From an uncultured Ellagibacter sp. (lineage in GTDB: Bacteria; Actinomycetota; Coriobacteriia; Coriobacteriales; Eggerthellaceae): a stretch of 56,741 nucleotides of DNA. Where the stretch lies: contig CAKUGU010000010.1 of NCBI GenBank assembly GCA_934654815.1, positions 1 through 56,741 on the forward strand, read 5' to 3'. The position numbers and the translations under genes are program-made. The number at the start of each line of letters is the position of its first letter. Position 1 is the first letter of the stretch. Below are positions 1 to 9,618 of the stretch, one piece after another. Under the pieces are notes generated by a model. It was not told where the DNA came from. It made no database searches and was given only the letters and a program-made list of their open reading frames with translations.

Positions 1-1532
1 TGCAGCGAGGGAATCGTGGAGTAGCGCAGCTCAGACGCACGCGAGAGGTCGCCCTCGCGCGTGACGCGCTCCTCTTCAGCCTGGGCGCTTTCGAGGTTGG
101 CCTTGAGCGTCTGCACGTTCTCGATGACGTCCTTCTCGTTGCGCCATTCGGCCTTGCGGCGATCGAGATCTTCCTGGGCGGAAGCGATGTCGCGGCGCAG
201 CGCCTCCAAGCGCTCCTTCGAGGCCTCGTCGGTTTCCTTCATGAGCGCCTGCTCCTCGATCTGCATCTGAGTGAGCTTGCGCTCGGCCATGTCGACCTCT
301 TCGGGCATCGAGTCGATCTCGATGCGCAGGCGGCTCGCCGCCTCGTCCATGAGGTCGATCGCCTTGTCGGGAAGGAAGCGGTCGGAGATGTAACGGTCGG
401 AAAGCTCGGCCGCCGCCACGATGGCGCCGTCGGTGATGCGCACGCCGTGATGGATCTCGTACTTCTCTTTCAGGCCACGCAGAATCGCGATGGTGTCTTC
501 CACCGTGGGCTCGCCGATCATGACCGGCTGGAAACGACGGGCAAGCGCCTTGTCCTTCTCCACGTACTTGCGGTACTCGTCGAGCGTGGTCGCGCCGATG
601 GCGTGCAGCTCGCCGCGCGCGAGCGCGGGCTTCAGCATGTTGCCGGCGTCGAGCGTGCTATCGCCCGAGGAACCGGCGCCCACGATGGTGTGGAGCTCGT
701 CGATGAACAGGATGATGCGGCCCTCGGACTGCTTCACCTCGCGGAGAACCGCCTTCAAGCGGTCCTCGAACTCGCCGCGGTACTTAGCGCCCGCCATCAT
801 CGCGCCCAGGTCGAGCGAGACGATATCACGATCCTTCAGGCTCGAGGGAACGTCGCCTGCGACGATGCGCTGCGCCAGCCCCTCGACGATGGCCGTCTTG
901 CCCGTGCCGGGCTCGCCGATGAGCACCGGGTTGTTCTTCGTGCGGCGCGACAGCACCTGGATGGTGTGGCGGATCTCCTCGGAACGCCCGATGACCGGGT
1001 CCAACTTGCCCTCGCGCGCCTGCTGGGTCAGGTTCTGGCCGTACTGCTCGAGCGCTTCGAACTGGGCCTTTTCCTGCTGCTCCGTCACGCGCGTGTCGCC
1101 GCGGAGCTCCTCGTAGGCGGCCTCGATGTTCTTGCGCGTGATGCCGAGCCCGTTCAGGATGCGACCCGCGTCGCCCTTGTCCTCCGAAAGCGCGATGAGC
1201 AAGTGCTCGCTCGTGGCGTAGCTGTCGCCGAGCTTCTCGGCGATCTTCACCGCGTTGTCCATGCACTTCAGAAGGTCGTTGCCGGGCATCGGCATGGGCA
1301 TGCCGCCCTGCGCCTTCGGTCCGCGCTCGACCGCGTCGTTCACGTTGCGCTCAAGCTGCGCCGGGTCGGCGCCGATGCGCTTGATGATCGCGGAAAGGTT
1401 GTTCTCGCCTGCGTCGAGCAGCGCTTTCAGCAGGTGAATCGGCTGGATAACGGCCGATTCGGCGTCGCTTGCCACGCTCATGGAGTTCTGGAACGCCTCC
1501 TGAGCGGTGATTGCCAATTTGTCCAATCTCAT
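1..1532 (-). CDS. clpB: ATP-dependent disaggregase ClpB (3' end outside window)
   Basis: ClpB is a hexameric AAA+ chaperone that works with DnaK/DnaJ/GrpE to pull proteins out of aggregates in the cytoplasm. About 510 N-terminal residues are present. They cover the Clp N-domain (residues 1-145), NBD1 with Walker A GEPGTGKT near 206-213 and Walker B IILFIDE, and the start of the charged coiled-coil M domain, where the window edge cuts the gene. The start is ATG at 1532, with AAGGAGGGATCGAT just upstream as ribosome binding site. It follows hspR after 46 bases on the same strand, so it is probably the last gene of the dnaK operon. The M domain distinguishes ClpB from ClpC or ClpA; NBD2 cannot be checked. 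Confidence 0.95.
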   Translation of the reverse strand, partial: MRLDKLAITAQEAFQNSMSVASDAESAVIQPIHLLKALLDAGENNLSAIIKRIGADPAQLERNVNDAVERGPKAQGGMPMPMPGNDLLKCMDNAVKIAEKLGDSYATSEHLLIALSEDKGDAGRILNGLGITRKNIEAAYEELRGDTRVTEQQEKAQFEALEQYGQNLTQQAREGKLDPVIGRSEEIRHTIQVLSRRTKNNPVLIGEPGTGKTAIVEGLAQRIVAGDVPSSLKDRDIVSLDLGAMMAGAKYRGEFEDRLKAVLREVKQSEGRIILFIDELHTIVGAGSSGDSTLDAGNMLKPALARGELHAIGATTLDEYRKYVEKDKALARRFQPVMIGEPTVEDTIAILRGLKEKYEIHHGVRITDGAIVAAAELSDRYISDRFLPDKAIDLMDEAASRLRIEIDSMPEEVDMAERKLTQMQIEEQALMKETDEASKERLEALRRDIASAQEDLDRRKAEWRNEKDVIENVQTLKANLESAQAEEERVTREGDLSRASELRYSTIPSL

Positions 1533-1578
1533 ATCGATCCCTCCTTCTCGAGGGGTTTGGTTGCTTGTTGTTTATGGT

Positions 1579-1977
1579 TTACGAAAGGCGACGGAGCACG
1601 ATGGCGCCCGGGCTCACTTGCCCGACGTCGTTCTGCACGAGCGAGTTCACGCTTTCGCGCGTTTCCAGCTCGTGCACGCGGTCGGCCAAGCGGCGCACGC
1701 GCTTGTGCAGGTCGTCGAGCTCCTCGTCGCGTGCGTCGAGGCGCCCCTGCAAGTCGAGGATGCGCGTCACGCCCGCGAGGTTGATGCCTTCGTTGGTGAG
1801 TTCGTTGATGAGCCCCAACCGCTCGATGTCGGCCTGAGAGTACATGCGGGTATTCCCGCTCGTGCGCTGAGGCGTGACCAGGCCTTTCTGCTCGTAGGCT
1901 CGCAGCGTCTGAGGATGGACCCCCGCCAGTTCGGCTGCGACGCTGATCATGTACAGGGGCCTGTCGCGGTCGCTCAT
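1579..1977 (-). CDS. hspR: MerR-family heat-shock repressor HspR
   Basis: This 132-residue protein has an N-terminal MerR winged helix (LYMISVAAELAGVHPQTLRA, residues 8-27) followed by a short coiled coil (about 80-115). In actinobacteria HspR represses the dnaK operon and clpB by binding HAIR inverted repeats, using DnaK as co-repressor. That role is inferred here from family and position. Its ATG overlaps the dnaJ stop (TAATG at 1975-1979), which implies translational coupling. An in-frame ATG two codons earlier is possible but less natural. No exact HAIR site (CTTGAGT-N7-ACTCAAG) was found upstream of dnaK. A degenerate version overlaps the promoter at about 5781-5801. Confidence 0.93.
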   Translation of the reverse strand: MSDRDRPLYMISVAAELAGVHPQTLRAYEQKGLVTPQRTSGNTRMYSQADIERLGLINELTNEGINLAGVTRILDLQGRLDARDEELDDLHKRVRRLADRVHELETRESVNSLVQNDVGQVSPGAIVLRRLS

Positions 1978-2927
1978 TACCATGTCCTCACGTCCTCACT
2001 CGTCGCGGCGAGGAATTTCTCCATCGCCTTTCGCTGTTCTTCGTTCATCGTCTTGGGAACCCGCACGTCGACCTTGATCAGAAGGTCGCCCGTGCCCGAA
2101 CCCTTCACCCGCGGCGCGCCCTTGCCGCGCACCGTGAGCTTCGCGCCCGTCTGCGTGCCAGCCGGGATCTTCACACGCACCTTCGTTCCGTCGGGAGCGG
2201 GAACGACGACGCTCGCGCCGAGCGCCGCTTCCGCAATGGTGACGGGCACGTCGACGACCACGTTCGCGCCGTCGCGCGTGAAGTAGGGATGCGGCTCGAT
2301 CTTGGTGGTGATGAGCAAGTCGCCCGCTTCCCCGCCGTTCTGACCTGGGCCGCCTTTGCCATGGAAACGCAGCCGGCCACCGTCGACCGCGCCTGCCGGC
2401 ACCTTGACGGTGAGCGTCTCGGACGTGGACTTGCCCGGAATGCGCACCGTCACGCGCTTCTCGGTACCGCGGAAGGCCTCGTCGAACGTCACGTTCAGGG
2501 TGACGTTCATGTCCTTGCCCTTCTGGGCGCGCGTGCGGCGACTACCTTGCCCGCCGAAGTCGCCGAAGTCCCATTCGGTTCCGAACGCGCCTTCGCCGCG
2601 GCGGATGCTTTCCAGGATGTCGGACCAGCTGCCGAAGCCGCCGGATCCGCCTGCGCCGCCGAAGATGTCGTCGACGTTGACGCTTCCGCCGCCCCATCCG
2701 CGGGGGATCTGGTTCTCGTTCGCGGTTCCGTACTGGTCGTAGAGCTTGCGCTTCTTGTCGTCGGACAGAACCTCGTAGGCCTCGTTGATCTCTTTGAACT
2801 TGGCCTCGCTACCGCCCGCGTCGGGATGGTATTTGCGGGCGAGCTTGCGGAACGCCTTCTTTATCTCATCGGTGGACGCCGTGCGCGGAACGCCCAGCGT
2901 TTTGTAGTAGTCCGGAGTTGCCGGCAT
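1977..2927 (-). CDS. dnaJ: DnaJ-family co-chaperone lacking the zinc finger (type II / CbpA-like)
   Basis: This is the J-domain co-chaperone that delivers substrates to DnaK and stimulates its ATPase. Of its 316 residues, the J domain spans about 5-70 with the essential HPD tripeptide (RKYHPDAGG). A Gly/Phe-rich stretch follows (about 80-125), then two C-terminal beta-sandwich substrate-binding domains. The four CxxCxGxG zinc repeats of classical DnaJ are absent, so this is a DjlB/CbpA-type protein even though it sits in the dnaJ position of the operon. The start ATG at 2927 has an AGGTGG-like binding site. The gene lies 63 bases after grpE and overlaps hspR by one base. A classical zinc-finger DnaJ is probably encoded elsewhere (inference). 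Confidence 0.93.
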   Translation of the reverse strand: MPATPDYYKTLGVPRTASTDEIKKAFRKLARKYHPDAGGSEAKFKEINEAYEVLSDDKKRKLYDQYGTANENQIPRGWGGGSVNVDDIFGGAGGSGGFGSWSDILESIRRGEGAFGTEWDFGDFGGQGSRRTRAQKGKDMNVTLNVTFDEAFRGTEKRVTVRIPGKSTSETLTVKVPAGAVDGGRLRFHGKGGPGQNGGEAGDLLITTKIEPHPYFTRDGANVVVDVPVTIAEAALGASVVVPAPDGTKVRVKIPAGTQTGAKLTVRGKGAPRVKGSGTGDLLIKVDVRVPKTMNEEQRKAMEKFLAATSEDVRTW

Positions 2928-2990
2928 ACACGGCCACCTGCCTTTCTCGGGTAAAAACGAGGGCGGACTCTTGCGCCCGCCCTCGATCGT

Positions 2991-3725
2991 TTATTTCTCT
3001 TCGTCTTCCGCTTCAGGCTTCGGGCGCTTCGGGCCGCCGGTGGTTACCGTCACCATCGCGGCTCGCAGGACCTTCGAACCGAGTTTGTACCCCTTTTGGT
3101 ACACCTCGTGGACCGTCTCGTCATAGGCCTCCTCGTCGGGGACCGTGGCGACCGCCTGGGCCTCGAGCGCGTCGAATGCCTCGCCGGCCGGGTCGATCAC
3201 CTCGACGCCGTCCTTCTTAAGGACGTCGACGAACTTCGAATGGACGGCTCGCACGCCTCCGAGCAGCTCGCCTTCGCCGTTCTTCTCGGCGTAGTCGATG
3301 GTGCGCTCGAAGTCGTCGATCACGGGAAGCAGGCTCGTGACCAGCTTCTCGGCGGCGCGGACCTTCTCGGCCTCGCGCTGCTCGTTCGTGCGACGACGGT
3401 AGGTGTCCCACTCGGCGTGGAGGCGCATGAACTTGTCTTTCCAGTCCGCGGCCTCTTCCTTGGCCTTCCTCAGCTCTTCGGCGGAAGCGTCGGCCTTGGG
3501 CGCGTCCTCATCCGTTTTCTCGGCAGCGTCACCGTCGGCCGTCTCGGTCGCCTCTTCAGCTTCCAGGACCTCGGGCTCTGCCGTTTCAGCGGCGGTGCCG
3601 CCCGCAACCGGTTGCTCGGTTGCGGCGGCATCGTCTGCGCAGGAGGGAGAGGAGGGTGCACCTGCGCCCGTGTTGGTATCGTCAATGGGAATGCTCACGG
3701 CGTTTTCCTTTCCAGGTTTCGCCAT
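2991..3725 (-). CDS. grpE: Nucleotide exchange factor GrpE
   Basis: GrpE dimerises and releases ADP from DnaK, resetting the chaperone cycle. The protein is 244 residues, longer than the usual 190-210, because of an acidic Ala/Glu/Asp-rich, probably disordered N-terminus (about 1-85). Then come the long coiled-coil helix (about 85-145, with KDKFMRLHAEWDTYRRR) and the C-terminal beta domain (IDPAGEAFDALEAQAVATV). The start ATG at 3725 is six bases after the dnaK stop, with AAGGACAA inside the end of dnaK as binding site, so the two are tightly coupled. The C-terminus ends in a charged tail. Confidence 0.95.
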   Translation of the reverse strand: MAKPGKENAVSIPIDDTNTGAGAPSSPSCADDAAATEQPVAGGTAAETAEPEVLEAEEATETADGDAAEKTDEDAPKADASAEELRKAKEEAADWKDKFMRLHAEWDTYRRRTNEQREAEKVRAAEKLVTSLLPVIDDFERTIDYAEKNGEGELLGGVRAVHSKFVDVLKKDGVEVIDPAGEAFDALEAQAVATVPDEEAYDETVHEVYQKGYKLGSKVLRAAMVTVTTGGPKRPKPEAEDEEK

Positions 3726-3731
3726 CAGGCT

Positions 3732-5657
3732 TTATTTGTTGTCCTTCTTGTCGTCGACGACCTCGTAGTCGGCTTCGATGGTGTCATCGTCCGCCGGGGC
3801 CGCGCCGCCCTGAGGAGCGCCCTGGGCACCCGCCGCCGCGCCAGGCTGGCCGCCCTGCTGGGAGTAAACGACCTCAGCCAGCTTATAGCCTGCCTGCTGC
3901 AGCTTCTCGACCGCAGCCTTGATGGCCTCGATGTCGGAGCCTTCGAGCGCGCTCTTGGTTTCCGCGATGGCGGACTCGGCAGCGCTCTTCGCGTCGGCCG
4001 GCGCCTTGTCGCCGAGCTCGTCGAGGGTCTGCTGCGTCGCGTTCACGAGGGAGTCGGCGTTGTTGCGCGTCTCGATTTCCTCCTTGCGCTGGGCGTCTTC
4101 TGCTGCGTGAGCCTCTGCGTCCTTCACCATGCGGTCGACTTCGTCATCGGACAGAGCCGTGGAGCCGGAGATGGTGATCTGCTGCTGCTTGCCGGTGCCG
4201 AGATCCTTAGCGGACACGTTCACGATGCCGTTCGCATCGATGTCGAACGTGACCTCGATCTGAGGCACGCCGCGGCGGGCAGCCGGGATGCCGGTCAGCT
4301 GGAAGCGACCGAGCGTCTTGTTGTCCTTCGCCATCTGGCGCTCGCCCTGCAGGACGTGGATCTCGACGGACGTCTGATTGTCGGCGGCCGTGGAGTAGAC
4401 CTCGGTCTTGCGGGTAGGAATCGTGGTGTTGCGGTCGATCATCTTGGTCATCACGCCGCCCATGGTTTCGACGCCGAGGGAAAGCGGGGTGACGTCGAGA
4501 AGCAGGATGCCTTCAACGTCGCCGGCGAGCACGCCGCCCTGAACAGCAGCGCCCATAGCGACGACCTCGTCCGGGTTCACGGACATGTTGGGCTGCTTGC
4601 CCGTCATGGTCTTCACGAGTTCCTGAACAGCCGGCATACGGGTAGAGCCGCCGACGAGGATGACCTCGTCGATGTCGCCCTGAGACATGCCCGCGTCGCG
4701 CAGCGCCTGCTCGACAGGCTTGCGGCAACGATCGAGCAGATCCTTGGTGATGCGCTCGAACTCCGCGCGGGTAAGCGTGTAATCAAGGTGCTTCGGGCCG
4801 GTCGCGTCAGCCGTGATGAACGGCAGATTGATGTTCGCCTGGGTGGTGGAGGAAAGTTCCATCTTGGCCTTTTCCGCCGCTTCCTTCAGGCGCTGCAGAG
4901 CCATCTTGTCGTTGCGCAGGTCGAGTCCGCCGTTGTCGGCAGCGAACTTGTCGGCCAGCCAATCGATGACGCGGTGATCCCAATCATCGCCGCCGAGATG
5001 GTTGTCGCCAGCGGTCGCGGCGACTTCGAACACGCCGTCGCCGAGCTCGAGGATGGACACGTCGAACGTGCCGCCGCCGAGGTCGAACACGAGGATCTTC
5101 TCGTCTTTGTTGGTCTTGTCAAGGCCGTACGCAAGCGCTGCTGCGGTCGGCTCGTTGATGATACGCAGAACCTCCAGACCTGCGATCTTGCCGGCGTCCT
5201 TGGTCGCCTGGCGCTGCGCGTCGTTGAAGTACGCCGGGACGGTGATGACGGCCTGGGTGATGGGGCTGCCGACCTGCTTTTCAGCATCGGCCTTCAGCTT
5301 CTGGAGCACCATTGCCGAGATTTCCTCGGGCGTGTAATCCTTGCCCTCGATGTTGACGACCGCGCGGCCGTCCTTGCCGGCCTCGACCTTGTAGCTCACC
5401 TTCGCCTGCTCGTCCTTCGTTTCGTTGAAGGAACGGCCGATGAAACGCTTCACCGAAGAGACGGTGTTTTCAGGATTGGTCACTGCCTGGTTCTTAGCGG
5501 CCTTGCCGACGACGCGCTCGCCGTCCTTGCGGAAGCCCTCGACCGACGGGGTGGTGCGGTCGCCTTCGGCGTTCACGAGGATTTCAGGCTCGCTGCCTTC
5601 CATGACTGCCATTGCCGAGTTGGTGGTGCCCAAGTCAATACCGAGAATCTTAGACAT
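3732..5657 (-). CDS. dnaK: Chaperone protein DnaK (Hsp70)
   Basis: This is cytoplasmic Hsp70, 641 residues, first gene of the heat-shock operon. The nucleotide-binding domain starts with [11 protein letters not shown] and contains [12 protein letters not shown] and [11 protein letters not shown]. The substrate-binding domain follows from about residue 385, then the helical lid and an acidic C-terminus ([14 protein letters not shown]) typical of bacterial DnaK. The start is ATG at 5657, preceded by AAAGGAGAGG. An in-frame upstream ATG exists at 5747, but it lacks the Hsp70 N-terminus and a good binding site. Transcription probably starts from the promoter at 5772-5800. Confidence 0.98.
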   Translation of the reverse strand: MSKILGIDLGTTNSAMAVMEGSEPEILVNAEGDRTTPSVEGFRKDGERVVGKAAKNQAVTNPENTVSSVKRFIGRSFNETKDEQAKVSYKVEAGKDGRAVVNIEGKDYTPEEISAMVLQKLKADAEKQVGSPITQAVITVPAYFNDAQRQATKDAGKIAGLEVLRIINEPTAAALAYGLDKTNKDEKILVFDLGGGTFDVSILELGDGVFEVAATAGDNHLGGDDWDHRVIDWLADKFAADNGGLDLRNDKMALQRLKEAAEKAKMELSSTTQANINLPFITADATGPKHLDYTLTRAEFERITKDLLDRCRKPVEQALRDAGMSQGDIDEVILVGGSTRMPAVQELVKTMTGKQPNMSVNPDEVVAMGAAVQGGVLAGDVEGILLLDVTPLSLGVETMGGVMTKMIDRNTTIPTRKTEVYSTAADNQTSVEIHVLQGERQMAKDNKTLGRFQLTGIPAARRGVPQIEVTFDIDANGIVNVSAKDLGTGKQQQITISGSTALSDDEVDRMVKDAEAHAAEDAQRKEEIETRNNADSLVNATQQTLDELGDKAPADAKSAAESAIAETKSALEGSDIEAIKAAVEKLQQAGYKLAEVVYSQQGGQPGAAAGAQGAPQGGAAPADDDTIEADYEVVDDKKDNK

Positions 5658-5771
5658 TATGTTTCCTCTCCTTTTAGAGATAGTTACCGTGGTTGCGAAC
5701 GGCAGCCCGTCGATAACGACCTCGCCGAGTTGTCGCAGCCGTACCATCGACCTACCGTTTCGATATTGCGT

Positions 5772-5800
5772 ACTATAAAATCTAAGTCACTGTCTGTCAA
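5772..5800 (-). promoter_or_regulatory. Sigma-70 promoter of the dnaK operon, possible HspR target
   Basis: On the minus strand TTGACA (5795-5800) and TATAGT (5772-5777) are separated by exactly 17 bases, close to the vegetative consensus. The sequence CTTGACA-N7-ACTTAGA starting at the -35 box resembles a degenerate HAIR operator (consensus CTTGAGT-N7-ACTCAAG; 9 of 14 positions agree). HspR repression here is therefore plausible but unproven. The 5' leader to dnaK is about 110 bases. Confidence 0.8.
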
Positions 5801-5897
5801 GTTTGCTTCGATATTTCGCTGAGATTTTTTGCCAATTTCTTACTCAAACGATTGACCTGCGCTTTTAGAAAGCTTATGTGGAGGAATTATGTAGAAT

Positions 5898-5918
5898 ACA
5901 CTCATAAAATCTAAGTGT
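5898..5918. repeat. Imperfect palindrome repeating a 13-bp word from the dnaK promoter
   Basis: The word ATAAAATCTAAGT occurs at 5904-5916 and again at 5775-5787, where it overlaps the dnaK -10 box, 129 bases away. At the upstream copy it lies inside an imperfect dyad with ACACT at 5898-5902 and AGTGT at 5914-5918. This suggests a second binding site for a dnaK regulator or a duplicated promoter segment. The rest of the 344-base gap between dnaK and the next gene is AT-rich and shows no open frame. Confidence 0.45.
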
Positions 5919-6001
5919 CTACGACTCATATTGTATTCGTTCATTGAAAGCAAGGCACGCATACGAGCCCAACTGGACATGGCAAGCGCGAAGAGGCGGG
6001 C

Positions 6002-7471
6002 CTACCCTCGGCCCTTTGCCGCAGCCGCGATCGCTTCTTCGAAGTTGACCATGTAGCGGCCGGCGCCGATGGCGGAGATTCGCGCGCCGTGCTCGCTCGC
6101 AACCTTTCGGAGGGCATCCTCTTGGGCGGCGAGGGGCGCACCAGCACTCTCTTCGGCGGCGCCTTCCGGGCTGCTGGCACGGGATTCGAGGCTCACCGAG
6201 AAGTGGAACCCGCCGTCGAGCCCGGTGAACTCGAGAGCGCCTTCCGGGCTGCTTGCCGCGAGCGCCGCGACGACCGCGTCCTGGGCATGTTTGGCGCGAG
6301 CGCGCAGGCGGTTCACATGCCGTTCGTAGTGCCCCTGCTCGATGAACCGCGCCAGGGCAAGCTGCTCGAGCGGGCTTACCGTGTTCGAGTAGAATCCCAA
6401 CTCGTCGTCGAATCGCGCAAGCAGCGCAGGCGGCAAGACCATGTAGGCGATGCGGAATGCCGCCCCGAGGCTCTTCGCGAACGAATTCAGGTAGATGACG
6501 CGCCCCGCCGAATCGATGCTCGCAAGCGGCGGGATGGGCCGCCCCGCCATGCGGAATTCGGCGTCGTAGTCGTCTTCGACGATGAAGCGCTCCTGGTGGG
6601 CCGAAGTGACAGCCGCCCCGCCGCGCGACCAGTTGAGCAGGCTGCGGCGACAAGCGGCCGACATGACCGCCCCCGTTGGGAACTGGTGGGCGGGCATGAC
6701 GTGCGCCACTTCGGCCCCGCTCGCCTCGAGCGCGTCCATGTCGATGCCGCTGGGTGTAACGGGAACCTCCGTAACGCGCGCATTCTGAGCACGGTACATC
6801 TCGACGAGCAGGGGGTATCCCGGCGCCTCGACCGCATAGGTTCTGCCGCGCCCGAGGAGCTGGACGAGCAGCTGATAGAGCGTTTGGGACCCCGCGCCGA
6901 CGACGATGCGTTCGGCGGAGACGTCCATCCCGCGGTAATCGCGCAGATACAAGGCGATCGCGCGGCGCAAGCGCAGCGAGCCTTTCGAACTCGCAGCCTC
7001 GGCGAGCGTTCGCGACTTCTCTTCCGAAAGCGTCTGACGCATCACCTTCGCCCAGGTCGCATAGGGGAAAAGCGCCGTTGCGGCCGAACCTGAGAACGCG
7101 GGATGCGCCGCATTCGCGCCCCGATCGCACCGAGAGCCCCGCGAAAGCGCCGCGTCGGCCGGGAAGGTTGCCCCCTCGCGCGCCGCCGCGCCCGCATCGG
7201 CAGCCAACGCGCCTGCGCGCACGGCCGGAGCGAGTTTGCAGGCGAAGTATCCCCGGCGCTCCTCGGCGCGCACGTACCCTTCGGCGACAAGCTGGGTGTA
7301 TGCCGCCTCAACCGTGATCACGCCCACGCCCAGGTGCTTCGCGAGCGCGCGCTTCGACGGAAGTTTCTCCCCCGCAGCGATGACGCCATGCGCGATGTCG
7401 TGGCGAATGCACTTATATAAGTAGTCGTACAGCGGAGCGCCGTCGCGCTGAGACAGGTCGTAGAAAAGCAT
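6002..7471 (-). CDS. pdxR: MocR/PdxR-type regulator (GntR winged helix fused to aminotransferase fold)
   Basis: This 489-residue protein has an N-terminal GntR winged helix (about 10-75; GEKLPSKRALAKHLGVGVIT) joined to a fold-type I aminotransferase domain (about 125-480). The PLP-binding lysine is probably in NSFAKSLGAAFR. MocR proteins sense PLP, and PdxR members activate pdxST when B6 is scarce. The gene is divergent from pdxST with 140 bases between, which supports the PdxR call. The start ATG at 7471 follows GGGAAGGAGACTGG; a longer frame to 7504 lacks a binding site. An Ala/Glu-rich insertion lies near residues 420-445. A MocR regulator of another pathway is a less likely alternative. 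Confidence 0.87.
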   Translation of the reverse strand: MLFYDLSQRDGAPLYDYLYKCIRHDIAHGVIAAGEKLPSKRALAKHLGVGVITVEAAYTQLVAEGYVRAEERRGYFACKLAPAVRAGALAADAGAAAREGATFPADAALSRGSRCDRGANAAHPAFSGSAATALFPYATWAKVMRQTLSEEKSRTLAEAASSKGSLRLRRAIALYLRDYRGMDVSAERIVVGAGSQTLYQLLVQLLGRGRTYAVEAPGYPLLVEMYRAQNARVTEVPVTPSGIDMDALEASGAEVAHVMPAHQFPTGAVMSAACRRSLLNWSRGGAAVTSAHQERFIVEDDYDAEFRMAGRPIPPLASIDSAGRVIYLNSFAKSLGAAFRIAYMVLPPALLARFDDELGFYSNTVSPLEQLALARFIEQGHYERHVNRLRARAKHAQDAVVAALAASSPEGALEFTGLDGGFHFSVSLESRASSPEGAAEESAGAPLAAQEDALRKVASEHGARISAIGAGRYMVNFEEAIAAAAKGRG

Positions 7472-7517
7472 CCAGTCTCCTTCCCTTCGCCAACCGTATG
7501 GCACTCGATAGATTAAC

Positions 7518-7567
7518 TGGTCTTATTATTTTCTTCTATTTTGACACTATCGTTAAGACCATATAAG
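7518..7567. promoter_or_regulatory. pdxR-pdxS control region: inverted repeat and pdxS promoter candidate
   Basis: TGGTCTTA (7518-7525) and TAAGACCA (7554-7561) form a perfect 8-bp inverted repeat with 28 bases between. TTGACA (7541-7546) and TATAAG (7562-7567) fit a plus-strand promoter with a short 15-base spacer, so the right half-site fills the spacer. An operator half inside a suboptimally spaced promoter suits a PLP-responsive activator such as PdxR (inference). Confidence 0.55.
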
Positions 7568-7611
7568 GAATAGCCTTCTCGTTCACAGATATCCGATAGA
7601 AGGAGTAGGAA

Positions 7612-8502
7612 ATGCCTGAACCGCAGACCGCGCAAGAGCGCGTAGCCCTTAACCGCCAGCTCGCCCAGATGCTCAAGGGCGGCGTCATCATGGACGTCAC
7701 CACGCCCGAGCAGGCGCACATCGCAGAGGAAGCCGGCGCCTGCGCCGTCATGGCGCTCGAGCGCATCCCCGCCGACATCCGCGCGGCCGGCGGCGTGTCG
7801 CGCATGAGCGACCCGAAGATGATCAAGGGCATCCAGGAAGCGGTGAGCATCCCCGTCATGGCGAAGTGCCGCATCGGCCATTTCGTCGAGGCGCAGGTGC
7901 TTCAAGCCATCGACATCGACTACATCGACGAATCCGAGGTGCTTTCCCCCGCCGACGATACCTACCACATCGATAAGACGCAGTTCAACGTACCGTTCGT
8001 GTGCGGCGCGCGCGACTTGGGCGAGGCGCTTCGCCGCATCGCCGAGGGCGCCACGATGATCCGCACGAAGGGCGAGCCGGGCACGGGCGATGTTGTGCAG
8101 GCCGTGCGCCACATGCGCATGATGAATTCCGAGATCCGCCGCATCCAGAACCTGCGCGCAGACGAGCTCTTCGAGGCCGCAAAGCAGCTGCAGGTACCTG
8201 TCGACCTGGTGAAATACGTGCACGAGAACGGTAAGCTGCCCGTCGTGAACTTCGCCGCCGGCGGTGTGGCCACCCCAGCCGACGCGGCTCTCATGATGCA
8301 GCTCGGCGCCGAAGGCGTGTTCGTCGGGTCGGGTATCTTCAAGTCGGGCAACCCCGCCAAGCGCGCCCAGGCCATCGTGAAGGCGGTCGCGAACTTCACC
8401 GACGCCAAGCTCATCGCCGAACTCTCGGAAGATCTGGGCGAGGCCATGGTCGGCATCAACGAGCAGGAAATCGCCCTGCTCATGGCGGAACGCGGCAAAT
8501 AA
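7612..8502 (+). CDS. pdxS: Pyridoxal 5'-phosphate synthase subunit PdxS
   Basis: PdxS is the synthase subunit of the DXP-independent B6 pathway. It condenses ribose 5-phosphate, glyceraldehyde 3-phosphate and ammonia into PLP in a dodecameric barrel. The 296 residues match the family length. The two working lysines are visible in VMAKCRIGH and [11 protein letters not shown], with the phosphate-binding GGVATPADA and VFVGSGIF near the end. AGGAGTAGGAA precedes the ATG. The stop overlaps the pdxT start (TAATG), which couples the synthase to its ammonia donor. Confidence 0.98.
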   Translation: MPEPQTAQERVALNRQLAQMLKGGVIMDVTTPEQAHIAEEAGACAVMALERIPADIRAAGGVSRMSDPKMIKGIQEAVSIPVMAKCRIGHFVEAQVLQAIDIDYIDESEVLSPADDTYHIDKTQFNVPFVCGARDLGEALRRIAEGATMIRTKGEPGTGDVVQAVRHMRMMNSEIRRIQNLRADELFEAAKQLQVPVDLVKYVHENGKLPVVNFAAGGVATPADAALMMQLGAEGVFVGSGIFKSGNPAKRAQAIVKAVANFTDAKLIAELSEDLGEAMVGINEQEIALLMAERGK

Positions 8503-9122
8503 TGGGAAAGAAAGTCGCGGTTCTCGCCGTTCAAGGGGCGTTCGTCGAGCACGAGCGCGCGCTTCGGAAACTCGGATGCGAGTGCATCGAGCTGCGCCAG
8601 GGTTCCGACGTCGCCGCCCCGTTCGACGCGCTCGTGCTGCCGGGCGGCGAGTCGACCGTCCAGGCGAAGCTTCTGCGCGAGCTCGGGATGCTCGACGAGC
8701 TTCGCCGCCGCATCAAGGGCGGCATGCCCGTGATGGGCACGTGCGCCGGGCTCATCTTGCTCGCGGAAACGGTCGAGGAAGGCGTGCCGGCCGCCGGCGA
8801 CCCCACGGCCCCCGTGGCTGTGGGCGCATGCGCGCCGGGCGCCATCGGCACGCTCCCCGTCACCGTGCGCCGCAACGCCTACGGCCGTCAGCTGGGAAGC
8901 TTCCACACGAGCGCGCCGTTCGAGGGAATCGAGGGGGACGTCCCCCTCACGTTCATCCGCGCGCCCTTCATCGCGGAGGTTCGCGACGGGGCGCAGGCGC
9001 TCGCCACGGTCGACGACCGCATCGTCGCCGTGCGCAAAGGCAACCAGCTCGGGATGGCGTTCCACCCCGAGCTCGACTGCGACCTGCGCATCCACGAGCT
9101 GTTCGCGAACATGATCTCGTAG
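8502..9122 (+). CDS. pdxT: Pyridoxal 5'-phosphate synthase glutaminase subunit PdxT
   Basis: PdxT is the class I glutaminase that hydrolyses glutamine and channels ammonia to PdxS. In its 206 residues the triad is visible: nucleophilic Cys in GTCAGLILLAE, and His and Glu in FHPELDCDLRIHE. LPGGESTV near residue 45 is the family glutamine-site motif. Translation is coupled to pdxS by the TAATG overlap, and a strong hairpin terminator follows 54 bases after the stop. Confidence 0.97.
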   Translation: MGKKVAVLAVQGAFVEHERALRKLGCECIELRQGSDVAAPFDALVLPGGESTVQAKLLRELGMLDELRRRIKGGMPVMGTCAGLILLAETVEEGVPAAGDPTAPVAVGACAPGAIGTLPVTVRRNAYGRQLGSFHTSAPFEGIEGDVPLTFIRAPFIAEVRDGAQALATVDDRIVAVRKGNQLGMAFHPELDCDLRIHELFANMIS

Positions 9123-9176
9123 GAGGCGAAACGCAGGACGAGGATAGCCCTCCTCCCGAAACCCCGCCGAACGCAG

Positions 9177-9204
9177 AAGGGCCCGCTCAAACGAGCGGGC
9201 CCTT
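9177..9204. terminator. Bidirectional terminator between pdxT and ferredoxin
   Basis: Perfect 12-bp stem AAGGGCCCGCTC/GAGCGGGCCCTT with a 4-base AAAC loop, followed on the plus strand by CGTGTTTCC. It lies between convergent genes and probably ends both transcripts. Confidence 0.85.
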
Positions 9205-9235
9205 CGTGTTTCCTGGTGACGCGATGAGCGAGGCG

Positions 9236-9424
9236 TTATTCCTCGACGACCTCGGGGATGGCGCCCATCGGGCATTCCTCGACGCAGTCGCCGCACGCAA
9301 CGCAGTTGTCGTCGTTCACGGACGTGGCGACGCCGTTGACGACCTCGAGAACCTCCTGGGGGCACGCGTCAACGCAGATGCCGCAGCCGATGCACTCGTC
9401 GGCGTCGATAACGGGATGAGACAT
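9236..9424 (-). CDS. 2[4Fe-4S] ferredoxin
   Basis: This 62-residue small electron carrier has two clostridial-type cluster motifs, CIGCGICVDACP and CVACGDCVEECP, each binding one [4Fe-4S] cluster. It probably passes low-potential electrons in the cytoplasm; its partner cannot be deduced. ATG at 9424 follows GAGAAGGAGTTTGAC. It lies downstream of hypE on the same strand with about 195 bases between. That gap shows no gene, so the ferredoxin may have its own promoter. Confidence 0.95.
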   Translation of the reverse strand: MSHPVIDADECIGCGICVDACPQEVLEVVNGVATSVNDDNCVACGDCVEECPMGAIPEVVEE

Positions 9425-9618
9425 GTCAAACTCCTTCTCGTCTGGAAACTAAGTCAGGTTTCTTAGAATTTCGGGGCCCCTCTCGCGGTAGTACCGCCTA
9501 CGCTCCGAAACGTCTGCTCTGCAAGATACCATTGCAGAGGGCAAACGCAAGGGGAAACGGCCGTTTTTCAGGATACGGCGCAAATTGGCACCGCTCCGTA
9601 ACCTTCGCGCCGATTAGG

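Noticed and set aside
447..1784. Open frame antisense to clpB and hspR
   Set aside because: It is the mirror frame of conserved ClpB and HspR sequence with no independent start signal.
3096..5822. A 908-codon open frame antisense to grpE and dnaK
   Set aside because: GC-rich codon bias leaves the opposite strand open. The sense strand carries unmistakable GrpE and DnaK, and the antisense product has no domain or binding site.
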